NCBI GenBank assembly: GCA_013397935.1 | Contig: VZRN01004254.1 | Coordinates: 2,241,846-2,305,845 of the forward strand | Reading direction: 5' to 3' | DNA: 64,000 nucleotides | From: Dasyornis broadbenti | Lineage: Eukaryota > Chordata > Aves > Passeriformes > Dasyornithidae | In this document: piece after piece, positions 1-12,288 of the stretch | Layout of the letters: each line of letters opens with the position of its first letter | Numbering within the stretch: position 1 is the first letter of the stretch | The notes under the pieces: generated by a model | Databases searched by the model: none | What the model saw: the letters and a program-made list of their open reading frames with translations, nothing else | What the model was told of the DNA's origin: nothing | Position numbers and translations under genes: made by a program

Positions 1-367
1 GGCGGGCTGCCGACAGTGAGACCCATGGCTACGCAGAGGAAAAGAACCTCTCCCCGGGCAGGGGAAGAAGATCTGGGTGATGAACTGACCTATATCCCCC
101 CCCATACCTTGTTCCCTTGTGCAGCTGCTGGGAAGGAGGGAGGGGGGTGAGCGGAGAAACGGTGGCCTTGAAGGGTTTATTTTACTTCTCATTTACTCCT
201 CTGACTCTGTTAGTAATAAATTAGATCACTTTGCAACCGAAGTTAGTCCTGTTTTGCCTATTCTAAGTGCGTCTTCTCCCGGGTTTCCTTATCTCAACTC
301 TTGAGCCCTGGGTGTGGGTGTGTTAATTTGGGGGTACCTGGCATTTGGCGGGGTTCAAACCATGACA
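1..367 (+). mobile_element. 3' part of an endogenous-retrovirus-type LTR, cut by the window start
   Basis: The stretch reads as the end of a U3, an R with polyadenylation signal AATAAA at 215-220, and a U5 ending in CCATGACA at 360-367, the usual CA terminus of an LTR. The G-rich and then T-rich composition before the signal, and the wording around it, resemble avian ERVL-type LTRs known from songbirds. The 5' end lies outside the window, so I cannot say whether this is a solo LTR or the 3' LTR of a provirus lying upstream, nor test for a target-site duplication (the 3' flank begins CCCTG). No coding sequence is present. The open frame at 119-304 is incidental. The family name is uncertain; that it is an LTR is more likely than not. 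Confidence 0.6.
215..220 (+). promoter_or_regulatory. LTR polyadenylation signal AATAAA
   Basis: A canonical AATAAA sits about 150 bases before the LTR 3' terminus, the expected place for the R-region signal. It orients the element on the plus strand. Confidence 0.5.
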
Positions 368-570
368 CCCTGTTTATGTCCAAACTGGTGGTCTTATCTG
401 GCACCATCTCTAAGTCTTGAAATATACTTCCAGAGTCCCCATCACTGTATGGGTCTGACTGTAAAATTAGCATGAATATATACATCATATATATACATCA
501 GACTGTCATCAGTCTTTCCTTAATTGCAAACAATAAGAGAAACATTAAGATTCAGAAGGACAATATCTGT

Positions 571-612
571 TCATGGAATCATAGGTTATCTCAAGTTAGA
601 AGGGACCCATAA
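571..612 (-). mobile_element. Short CR1 LINE 3' tail fragment
   Basis: On the minus strand this reads as the end of a CR1 3' UTR: a TTATGGGTCC-like block, then the CR1 terminal octamer type, here CCTATGATTCCATGAAC. Only about 40 bases are recognisable. It is a severely 5'-truncated or decayed copy. CR1 elements insert with very variable 5' truncation, so such stubs are normal in birds. Confidence 0.5.
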
Positions 613-640
613 TTGAAATGCTTTCTCCTGAACTATTTAG

Positions 641-3600
641 AAAGATGGTGAAGAAGAAATAATAATATTGATTTCTTTGCTGCAAGTCATAATCTAACCA
701 ACAAGCAGTAAGATCTGAAGGCTAGAAGCCTCTGTTAGGTGCATATTCCAATTCCAAATGATTCTGTGCCTCATTCTTAGTGCAAGGAGGTTGAAAGCAA
801 AATACAGATCACTTCTGTCAAATTTGTCTCTGCTTTCACTTTATCATATTGGCAATCTTCTTCCTTACCATTGATTTTCCATTGTAACACATTACTAAAA
901 CAAAATGATGTTTTCACTTGTGAAACAAAAAGTGAAATGATTAATATAAAATAACTCTCATGTTGTGGTAGTGATCACAAACAAAACAAAATATTAATAT
1001 TTAAGAAAATGGAAAATTGCCAGTGATAAAAGGCTTCATGAGTTTCTGCAAAGTTGTAAGTTCCTTCTTTTTCTTTTTTTTGTTTTTTTCCAACAAACCT
1101 AGTCAAATGTTCCTATCATAAAAAAAAATAGACTACCTTAGGACAGAGAAGGCATCCAAATTTTTGTCAGCATGATTCTTGAACATTTAAAATTTCAAAT
1201 CAGAATAAAATAATAGTCCCTGCCCTTTAAACAAGGAGAGGCACATTCACACTTAGAGTTATGTTTTTGTACAGGAGCTTGTCCATTGTGGGTTCAGTTC
1301 ACACCCACACTTGAGCTGAAATTATGAATCCAGGATAACAATTCTAAATACATGATTGCAAGAAAGAGGCTGGTAGTTAGAGATTTGAATAATCAGCTGT
1401 TCACCTAAATCATACTTCAAATGCAAAAAGGATTACAAGACCCAGCCTCTTCAAATGTTTACCCTTGCATGTGTTTTTTAATAAAAGCAAATGCCAACTA
1501 AGGGTCATTCTTCTTCATAAGTCCTGCGAAGTTTGAACTCCCACTCTCATGAGATCCCTTGATCTCCCAGGACTTATATGCATGTACTCCAGCTGAAAAT
1601 TTTTGCCCAGTGACTAGTTATGCAAAGATTTGCATTATGTGGTAATAATAGCACTCTTTGTTCAGCATTGCCTATCACCAATGTGCCATTCCACAGGTCA
1701 GTTAAAGCCTATTTTATTACTGTAATGTGCAGCTGATATGACAAAAATGCTAGCTAAAATAGAGAAAGCTTATAGGATATCATTTTGGTGCAATCAGTGC
1801 TGTAGCAAGTCTTTGTCTGAACAGTTTTCAGTGGATGCACCTGCAACGGGTGCATATCAAATGCTTTTACAGTACTTTAAAGGTTTATTCTGCCTGCAAA
1901 TTTCCTTTTGAAGTGCTTTCAGTGTTTGGTGGCCAAAATGATTACCTGGCTGGAGATGAGTCCAGCTCATCAGCATTCCGTACCATTGCCACAAGCTGAA
2001 GGAGAAAAAGAGAAGGAGGAGGAGGAAAAAAAACCCCTCAAAAACTAGATACACAAATGGGAGAAGTGATTAAAGAAGATCACTGAGGTGGAAAATAAGC
2101 ACGCTGCCAAGTTGTTTAGAAACAAAATTCCACATACTCTAAAGTGGTGCATTCCAGTAGAGCATTTGTCCTCCTTGTTCTTTGTAAGCTTCCTTTAGGA
2201 CAGAACTACAATGCAGAAATTCATTTGGTGAGGCCGAAAAAGGAGGATGTGGTGAAATTTAATGGAAGGTCCATATATAGACTTGGTACTGACGTAAAAG
2301 AAGATAATAAGGTATCCATACAGCCGAGGGAAGGAACAGGATGAACAGGTACACTGGAAAGAAAACAACCAACAAACCAACCAATGACTCAAACCTGGCT
2401 TTATACCTCTTGTTCTATTTAAAATCATAAGGCCCATTAAAATTTGATGTTCCCACTTACTTTTTTCAACATTTATTATTTCTCAGTCTCAATTTTGAGT
2501 TTTGTTCTTTGACCTGTTGGCAGCAACGTTAGCAGTCAGGAGCCTGTTTGTATTTGGAAAAGAGGGTTAAAAATCCTTTCTCTACAGTTATGTTATTATT
2601 ACAACTTAAGGTTCATGTACTAAGATTAATTAAAAGAATACAAAGATTACTCATTAGGCATTCAATTGAAGTCATCTGAGTTACTTCTGGAAACTATTAC
2701 ATATTTACATTCACTAAAAGTGTCCTAAATATTAGAAATGTTGACTTACAGTCATCAAATACACACAGTAGTTGAAACTACTCCTGATGGGACACTGAGA
2801 AAGTAAAGGATTTAATTTCTTTTCCCATGAAAACTTTAAGCGAGGTTAGTTGAACTGCGATCAATTGTATACGAATAGGGCATCAACAGAAGTAGGGGGA
2901 ATAGGTCACAGCTCTTTTTTCCCTGCTCCAGGTACCCTGACCACTGTGACAGAGAAGTCAATAGTATGATTTGGGGATGAGAAGAAAGTAGTTCTTGTCG
3001 CTTTAAGATATACCACCCTCCCAATACTGGATGCCAGTTCTGTGCTCTAAGGATGTATCTACATCAGTGTTAGCTCAGATTAGGAATTAATATTTGAAGG
3101 AGATCTCCCATGTGCTCCCACCTACCATATTATGGTTTGCATTGCCGAGCACACAAATTTTATTCTCAGAATAAAGTAAGCCGAAGATACACTCCAGGAG
3201 ACCACCAAATATCACCCAAAAGGCACTGAATACACACGGCCAGAAAAGTCAGGGGAACACTTCCTTCCACCTCATCTCACACTACTGCTCTGTAAGCAAA
3301 GGCATCCAGTCCAATCCTTTTCACTGTCTAGATTTTCTACTGCGCTTGCTCGTCCCATAAATGTAGATATGACCTGAAATCCCCATTTCGAGATAGGTTG
3401 ACCAATTTCTTGAAAGGATGCTGACTCCCTAATCCAGGGCCCTCATGTGTCCGAGGGCGACAGGCCAAATTACTGAACTAAATGTTGCCTGGAATGAGCC
3501 CTACAGACAGAAGAAGTCATAACCTAAAGAACACTACTCAGTGCATTTAAAATAAGGACCAAATCCAGGCTTAAAACTTTACCAGACAAAATTACAAGAC

Positions 3601-6170
3601 AGAAAAACAAATCAACTTGTTTATACTGTTGGAGACTTTAGCTCTCTAAATTCCAGATTTTTCAAGAGCTTTTTCCAAAATAGCTCTAGACACCTGCACT
3701 GATTATAGTTTCCAGAGGCATCCTTGGTGTTCCAGAGATATCACATTGATGTTTTGCAGCAACCCAAATCAGAGTGTGCCACCTATGGCAACAGGCCAAA
3801 TCCCATATAATCCCATTCTCTTCAGCAGTTGTTTCTCAGAACAAATGCTTTGAGCCCACATTAGATTCCATTGAGTGAAACCATCTGCATGCTGTTTTCT
3901 AGGGTTTCTTCTTTTTCTTTAGGATAAATATATCTTCGCAAGAAAATGACCGTTGCGTAAATACAAGTAGGTATCTCAATGTGTCAGCATGTGTCAGCAA
4001 AAATTATGATCCCTCCCCTAGCATGAAGGAAGGGTGAGTAAGTTTTGGTACCTCTTTACTGCTATAAACACATAAACGACTTCAGTGGAATCATATTTTT
4101 GTCACTTTCTATTTTAAACTTTTCTGGTGCAATATCTCATTCACTTTTGTAACATAAAACCTCAATGTTACCTATCTGACAAGATGACCTTCTTCTAGTT
4201 GCTTCATAGTCTGCAATACACAAAATCTGACACAGCAACAGACAGTTTTACACTTCGTCACTCAGGATCACATCTTAGTCCCACTTTCAGACACTATCAG
4301 CTTTGTCATAACTTCATTTTGATCAGACAGAATATGACCAGCTATTTATATGCCTTCTCAGAAAACTGGGGACAAGAAGATCTGTCACAAGCCAGACCCT
4401 AAACACGTTGATTAGTTCTGGTAAATTCTGTTATTGTTTGTTTCAGTATGTATTTAATTTTAGAGAGGGAGATGTGTGTTTCTAGCCTCACATAACAACC
4501 CTCATGAATGTGAGCTTTGGTATTTGACACAATTTGATTTGGTGTCCTTCATTTATATTGCAAATCGTTCCTACATAAATACCCAGAATAAGTACTGATA
4601 ATTTCACAGATGGTTTTGAGGGTATTGTTTGATTGAGAGGAGTGGGTTTGGGTTGTTTTTTCTTTTTTTTTCTTTTTCTTTGATCCAGCTAGTGGTATAC
4701 ATCAGTATAATATTTATCCCTTTGATGTTTAATGTTTCTGGCACTAATTTTTTGATCATCTGCCATGATACTAGACAGATAATTCTACCTTATCATCTCA
4801 GATTATAGAAAGCACATTAGGATCATACAGTCCCACACAGTGAAGCATTAACTATCCTGCCAGCTCCGAGCATGAAAACACAGTGGAACTGTTTATATGT
4901 TTTATGAATTACAAATATTTATGAGCATAAGAAGGATCTAGATTCTAGCTGATGTGTCCTCTGTATGTGAAGATCCTTTGACCAGCTATGGTAATCCTTT
5001 CCAAAAGAGAAAGATGGCTACAATTAGTATAGAAATGAAGTGCTTTCCAAGGAACAGTTTTAAAGGCATTTATCAACATAAAATATGGATAGTAAAAATA
5101 TATTTATCTGACAATGTACTGAGACATCTTCAATTTGCGCTGAAAACTATTTAATCAAGAAACATAGCAAACCTTAGTTTCATATATCATTCATGAAATG
5201 GAAAATATCACACTATCCTCAGAGTGCAATTATCAGTTATGATTTGAAAATGGTGCTCCCTAAATCTTCTTCAGTGTCACTTTTTGCAGTACACACCAGA
5301 TTTTGGGTAAAAGACAACCCAGATTTTAAACTGGCTTAGGAAAGCTGATTGGCACACATCTGAAGATGGTTTGACTAGAGGTTTTACCTGAAAAATAACC
5401 ATTAATTTAAAATAAAACCCCAATTTTTTTACACAATAAATATATTTTCAAGTATGTTCCCACTTACAAGGGCCTCTATAGATATTATAGAATTCCTAGA
5501 CTAAAAATACCCATCATTTTCAAAAATTGCCATTTATTCAACAAATAAAAATCAAACTCTGCAATGGCCACACAGAAATTTCTTATGCCAGAGCCTGGTA
5601 AATGGCTAAATTTTTACATATTTCCTTTTAAGGCCTCTCTCATATGGATGTAAATATATATATATACACACCACATACAAAAGAATTTTTTAAAATAAAA
5701 AAATTTAATGTCACAAATGAGAAGCTGCAATCTGGAAAGTAATTAATCAGTCAGAGAAGATGCTATGGTCCAAGTCCTCAAAATACCTGAAGATCTTGAG
5801 TGCTTTATTCGCCTTCCTTCTTTCTGACTTAAGTTTGAATAATTCCACTGACCTTGGGGATGTGTTTTTGACATTAGTCCAAGAAGTTTCATGTTTTAAT
5901 GGGCTATGATGTCATGTGCAACAAAAAGCTTATGTTCAAAGAAAAGGCCATCAACAGTAAAACACTGAAATCTTATGTAACTGAATATAGATTTTACTTG
6001 TACTCAGCAGTGCATATTAATATGGCAGTGAATCACTGCAGCCTGCTACTGTAAGCAGTACTGTTTTAACGGGAGGCACTTAGAATAAATCTTGACAGTA
6101 TATGAAAAATGTTTCCATTTTGCTTTGCTTTAAATTGCTAATCAACTGCTTTCTCTTGATTGCTGTTTCC
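641..6170. other. Unique AT-rich DNA without a recognisable gene
   Basis: I see no gene, RNA gene or mobile element here. Open frames are all under 81 codons and do not resemble known proteins. A short (TA)n(CA)n run lies at 5653-5671, and an A/C-rich run at 2358-2383. From about 6000 the sequence contains regularly spaced ATTAAT-like and AATCACTGCAG-like words reminiscent of conserved non-coding DNA, treated separately under findings. Confidence 0.6.
5653..5671. repeat. (TA)n/(CA)n microsatellite
   Basis: A short alternating TA run passes directly into CACA. It is a simple repeat, too short to expect function. Confidence 0.8.
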
Positions 6171-6192
6171 CAGTTATTTCAAGAAATAACTG
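6171..6192. repeat. Perfect 10-bp inverted repeat with a 2-base centre
   Basis: CAGTTATTTC at 6171-6180 is followed by AA and then its exact reverse complement GAAATAACTG at 6183-6192. A centre this tight suits a double-stranded protein-binding palindrome better than an RNA hairpin. No mobile element is evident around it. Confidence 0.85.
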
Positions 6193-6559
6193 TATGTTCA
6201 AATGAAAATAAATAGAATCAATGTGCTTTTAAAGCTGCTTGTGATTGTACATGAATGACACTTTAGCTACACTTCACAATAGATGCATTGTAGGGCCTTT
6301 TCTTTCTAACTGAAATGTACTTTTCACAGAATAGATTACCTGCTGAGAACTGAGCAGGCTGCATATATATGCTAACCTCTGTGCAGGTGGCTTCCAATTA
6401 AAGGCATTTCATCTAATTAAAGGCAGTGCTGTGACCTGACTGACATAACATTTCCTGGGTATTAAAAATGCAACTTTTCTTGTCTTGCTCATTCTGTCAG
6501 TGCTCCTCTAGCTGAGGCAAGGAGACATGGTGCCTCCACTCATTATCATTTTGGTTGTT

Positions 6560-6596
6560 GTATCATTATGTCTATTCTTCACAGACATAATGATAC
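6560..6596. repeat. Perfect 14-bp-arm hairpin with a 9-base loop
   Basis: GTATCATTATGTCT at 6560-6573 is followed by a 9-base loop (ATTCTTCAC) and the exact reverse complement AGACATAATGATAC at 6583-6596. Pairing breaks down outside the arms, so the stem is too short for a typical pre-microRNA. It could be a chance palindrome, a short inverted duplication from replication slippage, or part of an RNA fold. No function can be assigned from sequence. Confidence 0.9.
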
Positions 6597-9500
6597 CTTG
6601 CCTCTATTTGTTGAATAGGATTTTAACTGTCCAGAGAAACTCAGTTCTATACCTTGCCTTTTGATGGGTCAGAAAATGAGGCATTACTCATAATGATTGC
6701 AGAGAGAATTCTGCTCGGTTCTCCTGGTAACTCTCAAATAAAAACCATTAATACCATGCTAAGAAACAACAAGCTATGGTACTTTGAGGTGTTTAATGTA
6801 TGCTAAAACATATTTTTAACCCTAAACTTAAGAACTTTGCAGCATATTTTTTCAGTTGTTTTAGCTGATACTTCACAAGGTTACTGTATAAGAAGAGCTC
6901 TCTGTTTTATGGGTAAAGCATCTCTCTAAATTGTAGCAAGGGGGGAATAGAGCAGAGGGAGATTTTTTAATAGACTGGCTGACATACAACATGTATATAG
7001 GATGGATATTTGTGCAGCATCATTAAAATTTAATTTCTTGAAAAATTATTGTGGGACAAAAGTAAGAGGTTTTGATTCAGACTCCCAGTGACTCCTGATC
7101 TAGTTGTGCAAAAGCACCAGAGTTAAAAAGTCCTTTACTCTGGATGAGGAGGGTCATGGCTAACTCCTCAAGCTTGCACACCTTGTAAAGTCCACATCCT
7201 TCAGTACGAGAAACTCACTGACAAAGCTATTCAAGAAGCTTGAGTACAAGAGTATCTAGCCTGGTCTGCATTGTGTGGTGACTGGTCTGCATGTTTTCCT
7301 TCCAAACATCCATAGGAGGCCTTAATTTGGTCAATGTGCCCTTTTAAATAACTATGTAGAATGTACTGTGCATGAAAACTACCCACCATTATGGTTTTCA
7401 CATAATGGAAAAAATTGTACTGCAATGAGTTCTTAAAAGTTATTAGAAAATAAAAAACATTTCCCTTACTTGTAAGGAACTGCTTCTCAACTTGTTACAG
7501 CATTTATGTTCTAAAGGACATAGGTGAAGATACCCTCCAAATTTCTTCCTAGTAACTTTTTATTTGACCCATCTTAAAACTCCATCTTAAAACACACTGC
7601 ATAGATATCTGATATGGAAAGCCCTTATTATTTACTCTTTATTCACAGCAGTAGACGTTTTGCAAAGATGCAGCTGTAGATTAACTAAGTTAATTCCTCT
7701 GGTGGTGTTCAGATTATTCAGTTGCTTATGAATCCACAACTTTTTATTCCTAAGAAAATATCCTAAAATGGTGCAATTTAAAATCACTGCATTTATGTGT
7801 ATCAAGGATTATAGCTGAAGAATATGCTACATATAATGTTTAGCTTGATTTAATTTCTTGCATTTATCCTGGGCATGATTCAAAGTAACAGAAGTTGATT
7901 AAAGATATCTGCAAGGTTATTAGTTATAGAAAAAAAATATATTCTTGCCTGTGAGATACTATTTTTGGAGTCTTGCAATATTTTTTAAATAATTACTCTT
8001 ACTAAATGCTTCCTTATTTAAGTTAAACCTTCCCTAAATTGTTGTAATTGAAACAAAAGCATCAAATACAGCACATGTACAAATCAGGGGGCTGCCTTCT
8101 TTTGACATAAATTTCTAGAACATTCAGTGATGTTCTGTGTTTTGCTGTGGACTTTTAAGGACCTGCTGCAAGAGTAGAATAATTTTAGAAGTACTGAAAC
8201 TTCTCTAAAGCATGCTTCAGGCCAAACTATCTTCTGACCTCTCTCTGGAACAGGAAATAATACACGGGCTACAGTAACAGGGACCATGATGAGGCAGGGA
8301 GGGAAGAAGACACCACACAGCCATACAGGTGCAGCATCAAAGTTGTACAAGATTCCTCCCATTTTGAGAGCCTGAGGTTTTGGACTACCACTAACATTGC
8401 TGAAAAAGCTGAAGCCCTGAAATCAGAAAAGTCAGCTGAATAGCCACGAGGATTGTCATTTATTGTTCTTCATATAAATAAAAGTTCATGAAAGAAGCAA
8501 ACATAGACAATCGTCCAAAATTTTAAATGCTATACTTGAAAACCAAAATATACTAAGCTTTTCTGTTTTCCAAGAAGATATTAAGTCTGCTCATTTTAGG
8601 AAGCAACTGAAGCTGGATAGCAACCATTGAAACAGGCAGTCTGTTTCTAATCAAAATTGATAATTCATCCAATAAATCAGCTAATTTTGTGCCAAACTAT
8701 ATCCCAGATGTTGCTGTTCCAAACTGATTTTACTTTTTGACAGATATGCAGGACTTGGCTGTGAGCAAAGCCTTGACTTCGAATGTACAGAACAGTTCCT
8801 TAAATTTTAAGAGATTTCACATAGATTTGAAACATTGATAAATATGGAGTTTAATTGTTCTTTATATGTCAGGCTTTTTTTTTTATTTTTTTTTTCAGAT
8901 TTTATCTTCAACTCCCCAAAGCGACTCGTATTATCATATGCAAGTTTGTGACTTGCTCAGCCCCATGGGAAGATTTTTAGCTGTGGTGTAGTAACACAAA
9001 AAAATCTCTGAAATTCAGTTGTAATCTATCGTATTCCACTGTTGATAAGCAGTTTTACCCCAAAAAGAGGATTGATTGATTTAATTACTATGAACCTTTT
9101 CCAGTTTTAATTCCTACAGTAAGTTTATAATCATGCCTGAGCACTAGCTTTAGTATTCAATGTACCTAGGGCAAGAAGAGTGTCATTCAGAAAAGAAGCG
9201 TTATTTATATGAACTCTTTACTATATTTTGCAAACATGTGCTTAGAGCTTTCATGTGGTAATTAATTGTGCTTTCACAGGTGAAAGAAATTGATTTCACT
9301 CAGAAGTAAGGTGATGGTTCAGAAGATTTAGCTTTTCGATTTCACTTTTTGCTTATGCAATGTGTGCACTTGGGCATATATCTGATAAGCACAAAAACTT
9401 TCCATCTGAAAATGGTTCTTGAGCTATTAGTTTAAATGGATCTGTTTATCACAGTTGTAATAACCAGTGCTAGTGACACTACTGAGCCAAAAAATCAACT

Positions 9501-11865
9501 AATTTGGAAAGGTTCTGCTAGAAGAGTTGTACACTCTGTGGGGTCCCAATCATACTATATAGTGGAGAAAACTATTCTTTCAATGTTTGTTTCCATCATG
9601 TTTATTTGGACCTTTTTCTTCTGATACAGCAGACATCTGAATATTGTGAATATTTTTTATTCTCATCAATTTTTCCTATTTCCTATGTAAACCTATACAT
9701 TTCTGCTAAAACTGTAAAATACTTGATGTTCATATATTTAAGATTTTTTTGCTAAAAGCATAGTCAGTAAAGTTAAGATAGAAATTTCCACTGCTTCAAT
9801 ACAGCGCAATTCTCCCATAATCACGGAGTGTAGCCAAAAGGTAATAGCTGTATATAGATAGATATTAAAGTAATTTTACAAACAGAGTGCTGTGTTAAAA
9901 TAGAAGAACAATGAGTTCATCTTTTTCTGAAATTCCATTTTACAGATGGATCATTCTAAAGTAACGGGAAAGTGAGGAACAGAAATATAATAAAAATATT
10001 AAGACTTTAAGAAATAACAAGGACAAGTAAAGAATGAGATGTTACACAGACAATAGAACTGGTTCTTGCTGTAGTAAACTTCAAAAGAAATAGGAAATCT
10101 AATTTCACTTAAATTAAAATACAAATATGAAATCATATGTTAAGAGAAATTGCATTGTTAGGGAATGCACTGTAGACACCCCCTTCATCACTACAATGAT
10201 CTGTATCCAGCCTATTTTATCAGAAGACATTGCCAGCTGAAGGATTTCTGCAGATCTGAGAGAAATGGATGGCCTTCTCTTGTGAATATATACTCTTTTA
10301 TGATTCGTGGACATGCAAGGGGCTGAACTGGTACTGAGAATTTACTATCTCCATTATAAGAGATGTCACAAAGCACATTAGGAAAACAGATTATATGCTT
10401 ACACAGTACAATTTTCTTTTGTAGCTGTTGCTGGGGAAAAAAAGGCTAAATGTTTAAACTCTTTATAACAGTACGTGGAAGTCTGCAACATGGGAGAGGC
10501 TCCAGTGCAGTCACATTATGATACCTTGAGCAATAGCCTTTTGTTCATAAATCCAGAGGGCTTTGTATACACATAGAGATAATGCCAAGCTTAACGTTGT
10601 CACTGGGCAGTAATTTAAGCACATGGTCTTTCACATTTAGCAATCTGGGAGCATTCCATGCACAGTTACTGTGCCTCAGCATGGAGGGTCTAAATTTTTG
10701 GTTGATGCTAATTGTGGTTGTATGTCTGAGCCCCAGTTTTGATCTATAGTAGCCCCTTTTCTCATTTGCAAGTTATGTAGATTTGCCAAGTGCATGCCAC
10801 CCTTCCACTCGCAGCAGCAATCACAGAGATACCAAAGGCAGTTTTCAATTAACTTGTTCAGGTACTGGTGAACACTTCGCTGCAGAAGCCTAAAGCTTGG
10901 AACAGAAATGAGGGTTTTTTCCAAAGCAGAAATAGTACCCAGCAATGTTTTTATTTTTATTTGTCTCTATTGTTCCTATTTTTCACCTCAGATAATCAAG
11001 GTTAATACTGAAGTCAGTAAAATACACCAAGTGCATTACAGTCACTGTATCTCATTGGGAAAATAAATTTAGTTAGAACTTCCATCCACAGCACAAGGAT
11101 TTAAGTCTGGAGGCAGGAGGTTAATGACACTTTCATGCACTATAGCATTTTGTTAAAATTTGGTAAGGTAGAGGGAAATAGAACTTTATGACTCCTACTG
11201 CATAAAAACTTAATATTCTCCCTCACCCTCAGCACAATCTGTGACAGTCAAATATACAGTCCTATAGTAAGCCAGCTTGACATTAAGAACTCTCTTAGCT
11301 CTGATGCTTCAAGCAGCATTTTCTTGATGATAGGAAGGAAAACAAATAAGGAAATGCTTACATTTTTTTCCTTTCTGTAAAGTTCTACCTCAAATTTGCT
11401 AAGTTAAAATGACATGCACTATGTCTGCTTATAAAACAATGTCATTGACATGCACCTGAGTAGAAAATGTGAGAAGATATATTCTGGAATTTTTTTCTTT
11501 TTAAGGGCTGTGCTGTATTTAAATTTATTGAGATGCTAAAGCTATGAAATTCCACTTTACCCCTCTGGTCAGGAGTTATGTTTGCACAGTGGCAACCAAA
11601 TCTCTGTTGAATTGGCTCCCTTGTTTTTCTGAGAAAAGCAATATAAACAGAAGATCGAATGCTTGTTGCTTTCTTCTTTAATTTGTCAGCACCTTCTGTC
11701 TAGAGGGGCTGTGGTGCCAGGCAGCATGCTGCATAAATAGTGTAGCAGACAAATTGTATTACATCTTGTGGCATATATACTGACGTAGAAGTGCCTTGAA
11801 AAAACTAAATTATATCTTCTGTCTAAATCTCAGCCACCACACTGGAAATAGGTTGAAACGGATAG
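6597..11865. other. Unique AT-rich DNA without a recognisable gene
   Basis: There is no gene or RNA gene that I can support. Open frames are under 93 codons (for example 8084-8362 on the minus strand and 10676-10945 on the minus strand) and look non-coding. Simple sequence is limited to T-rich runs near 8876-8896. No CR1 or LTR is visible. Confidence 0.6.
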
Positions 11866-12288
11866 TGTCATGGTTTAGGTGTGGCACTCCCAGCTTAGTG
11901 CTCCCCCTCGCCCCGAAACTCTTCCAAACCAGATGATGCTGTCTTGTTCCCCACTACTTCCCCTATCTCTTCCGGGGATGGAGTTGAGAACTGGAGGCAC
12001 AAAAAGGTGAAAATTACAGCTTGAGATGAGAACAATTTACTGGAAATAGCAATGAGATAAGAAAATGAACACTAACTGCAGCAATATTGATTTTAAAAGT
12101 ATACAAAAAGAGAGAATTATTCACATGCAAAAAGTGCTTATCACGGAGCCCAGCTGACCCAGCCATAGCCACCTGTTCCCTGACTGGGAAAAGAAACACC
12201 TTTCTTCCCAGAAGGGAGAGAAAAGAGTTCCTTTCCCTGCTCACTGGCAACAATATAAGATTTGTCTGTCCTTTTTGATCCAGTGTCA
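11866..12288 (-). mobile_element. Endogenous-retrovirus-type LTR, minus strand
   Basis: Read on the minus strand, the element begins TGACACTGGATC near 12288 and ends CCTAAACCATGACA at 11866, giving TG...CA termini over about 423 bp. AGTAAA (plus-strand TTTACT at 12036-12041) is followed by TTGTTCTCATCTCAAG, a typical R/U5 start of avian LTRs. The same CCATGACA end closes the LTR at 1-367, which suggests related families. The 5-base flank GATAG at the low end has no matching copy at the high end, so the outer boundary near 12288 or the duplication is decayed, or the element is truncated. The open frames at 12014-12289 and 12087-12278 lie inside it and are incidental. No internal retroviral genes adjoin it. 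Confidence 0.6.

Noticed and set aside
131..147. G-quadruplex in the first LTR
   Set aside because: Only three separable GGG runs are present, so a canonical four-run quadruplex is not supported.
6560..6596. MicroRNA precursor
   Set aside because: The stem is 14 bp and pairing stops outside it; a pre-microRNA needs a stem of over 20 bp.
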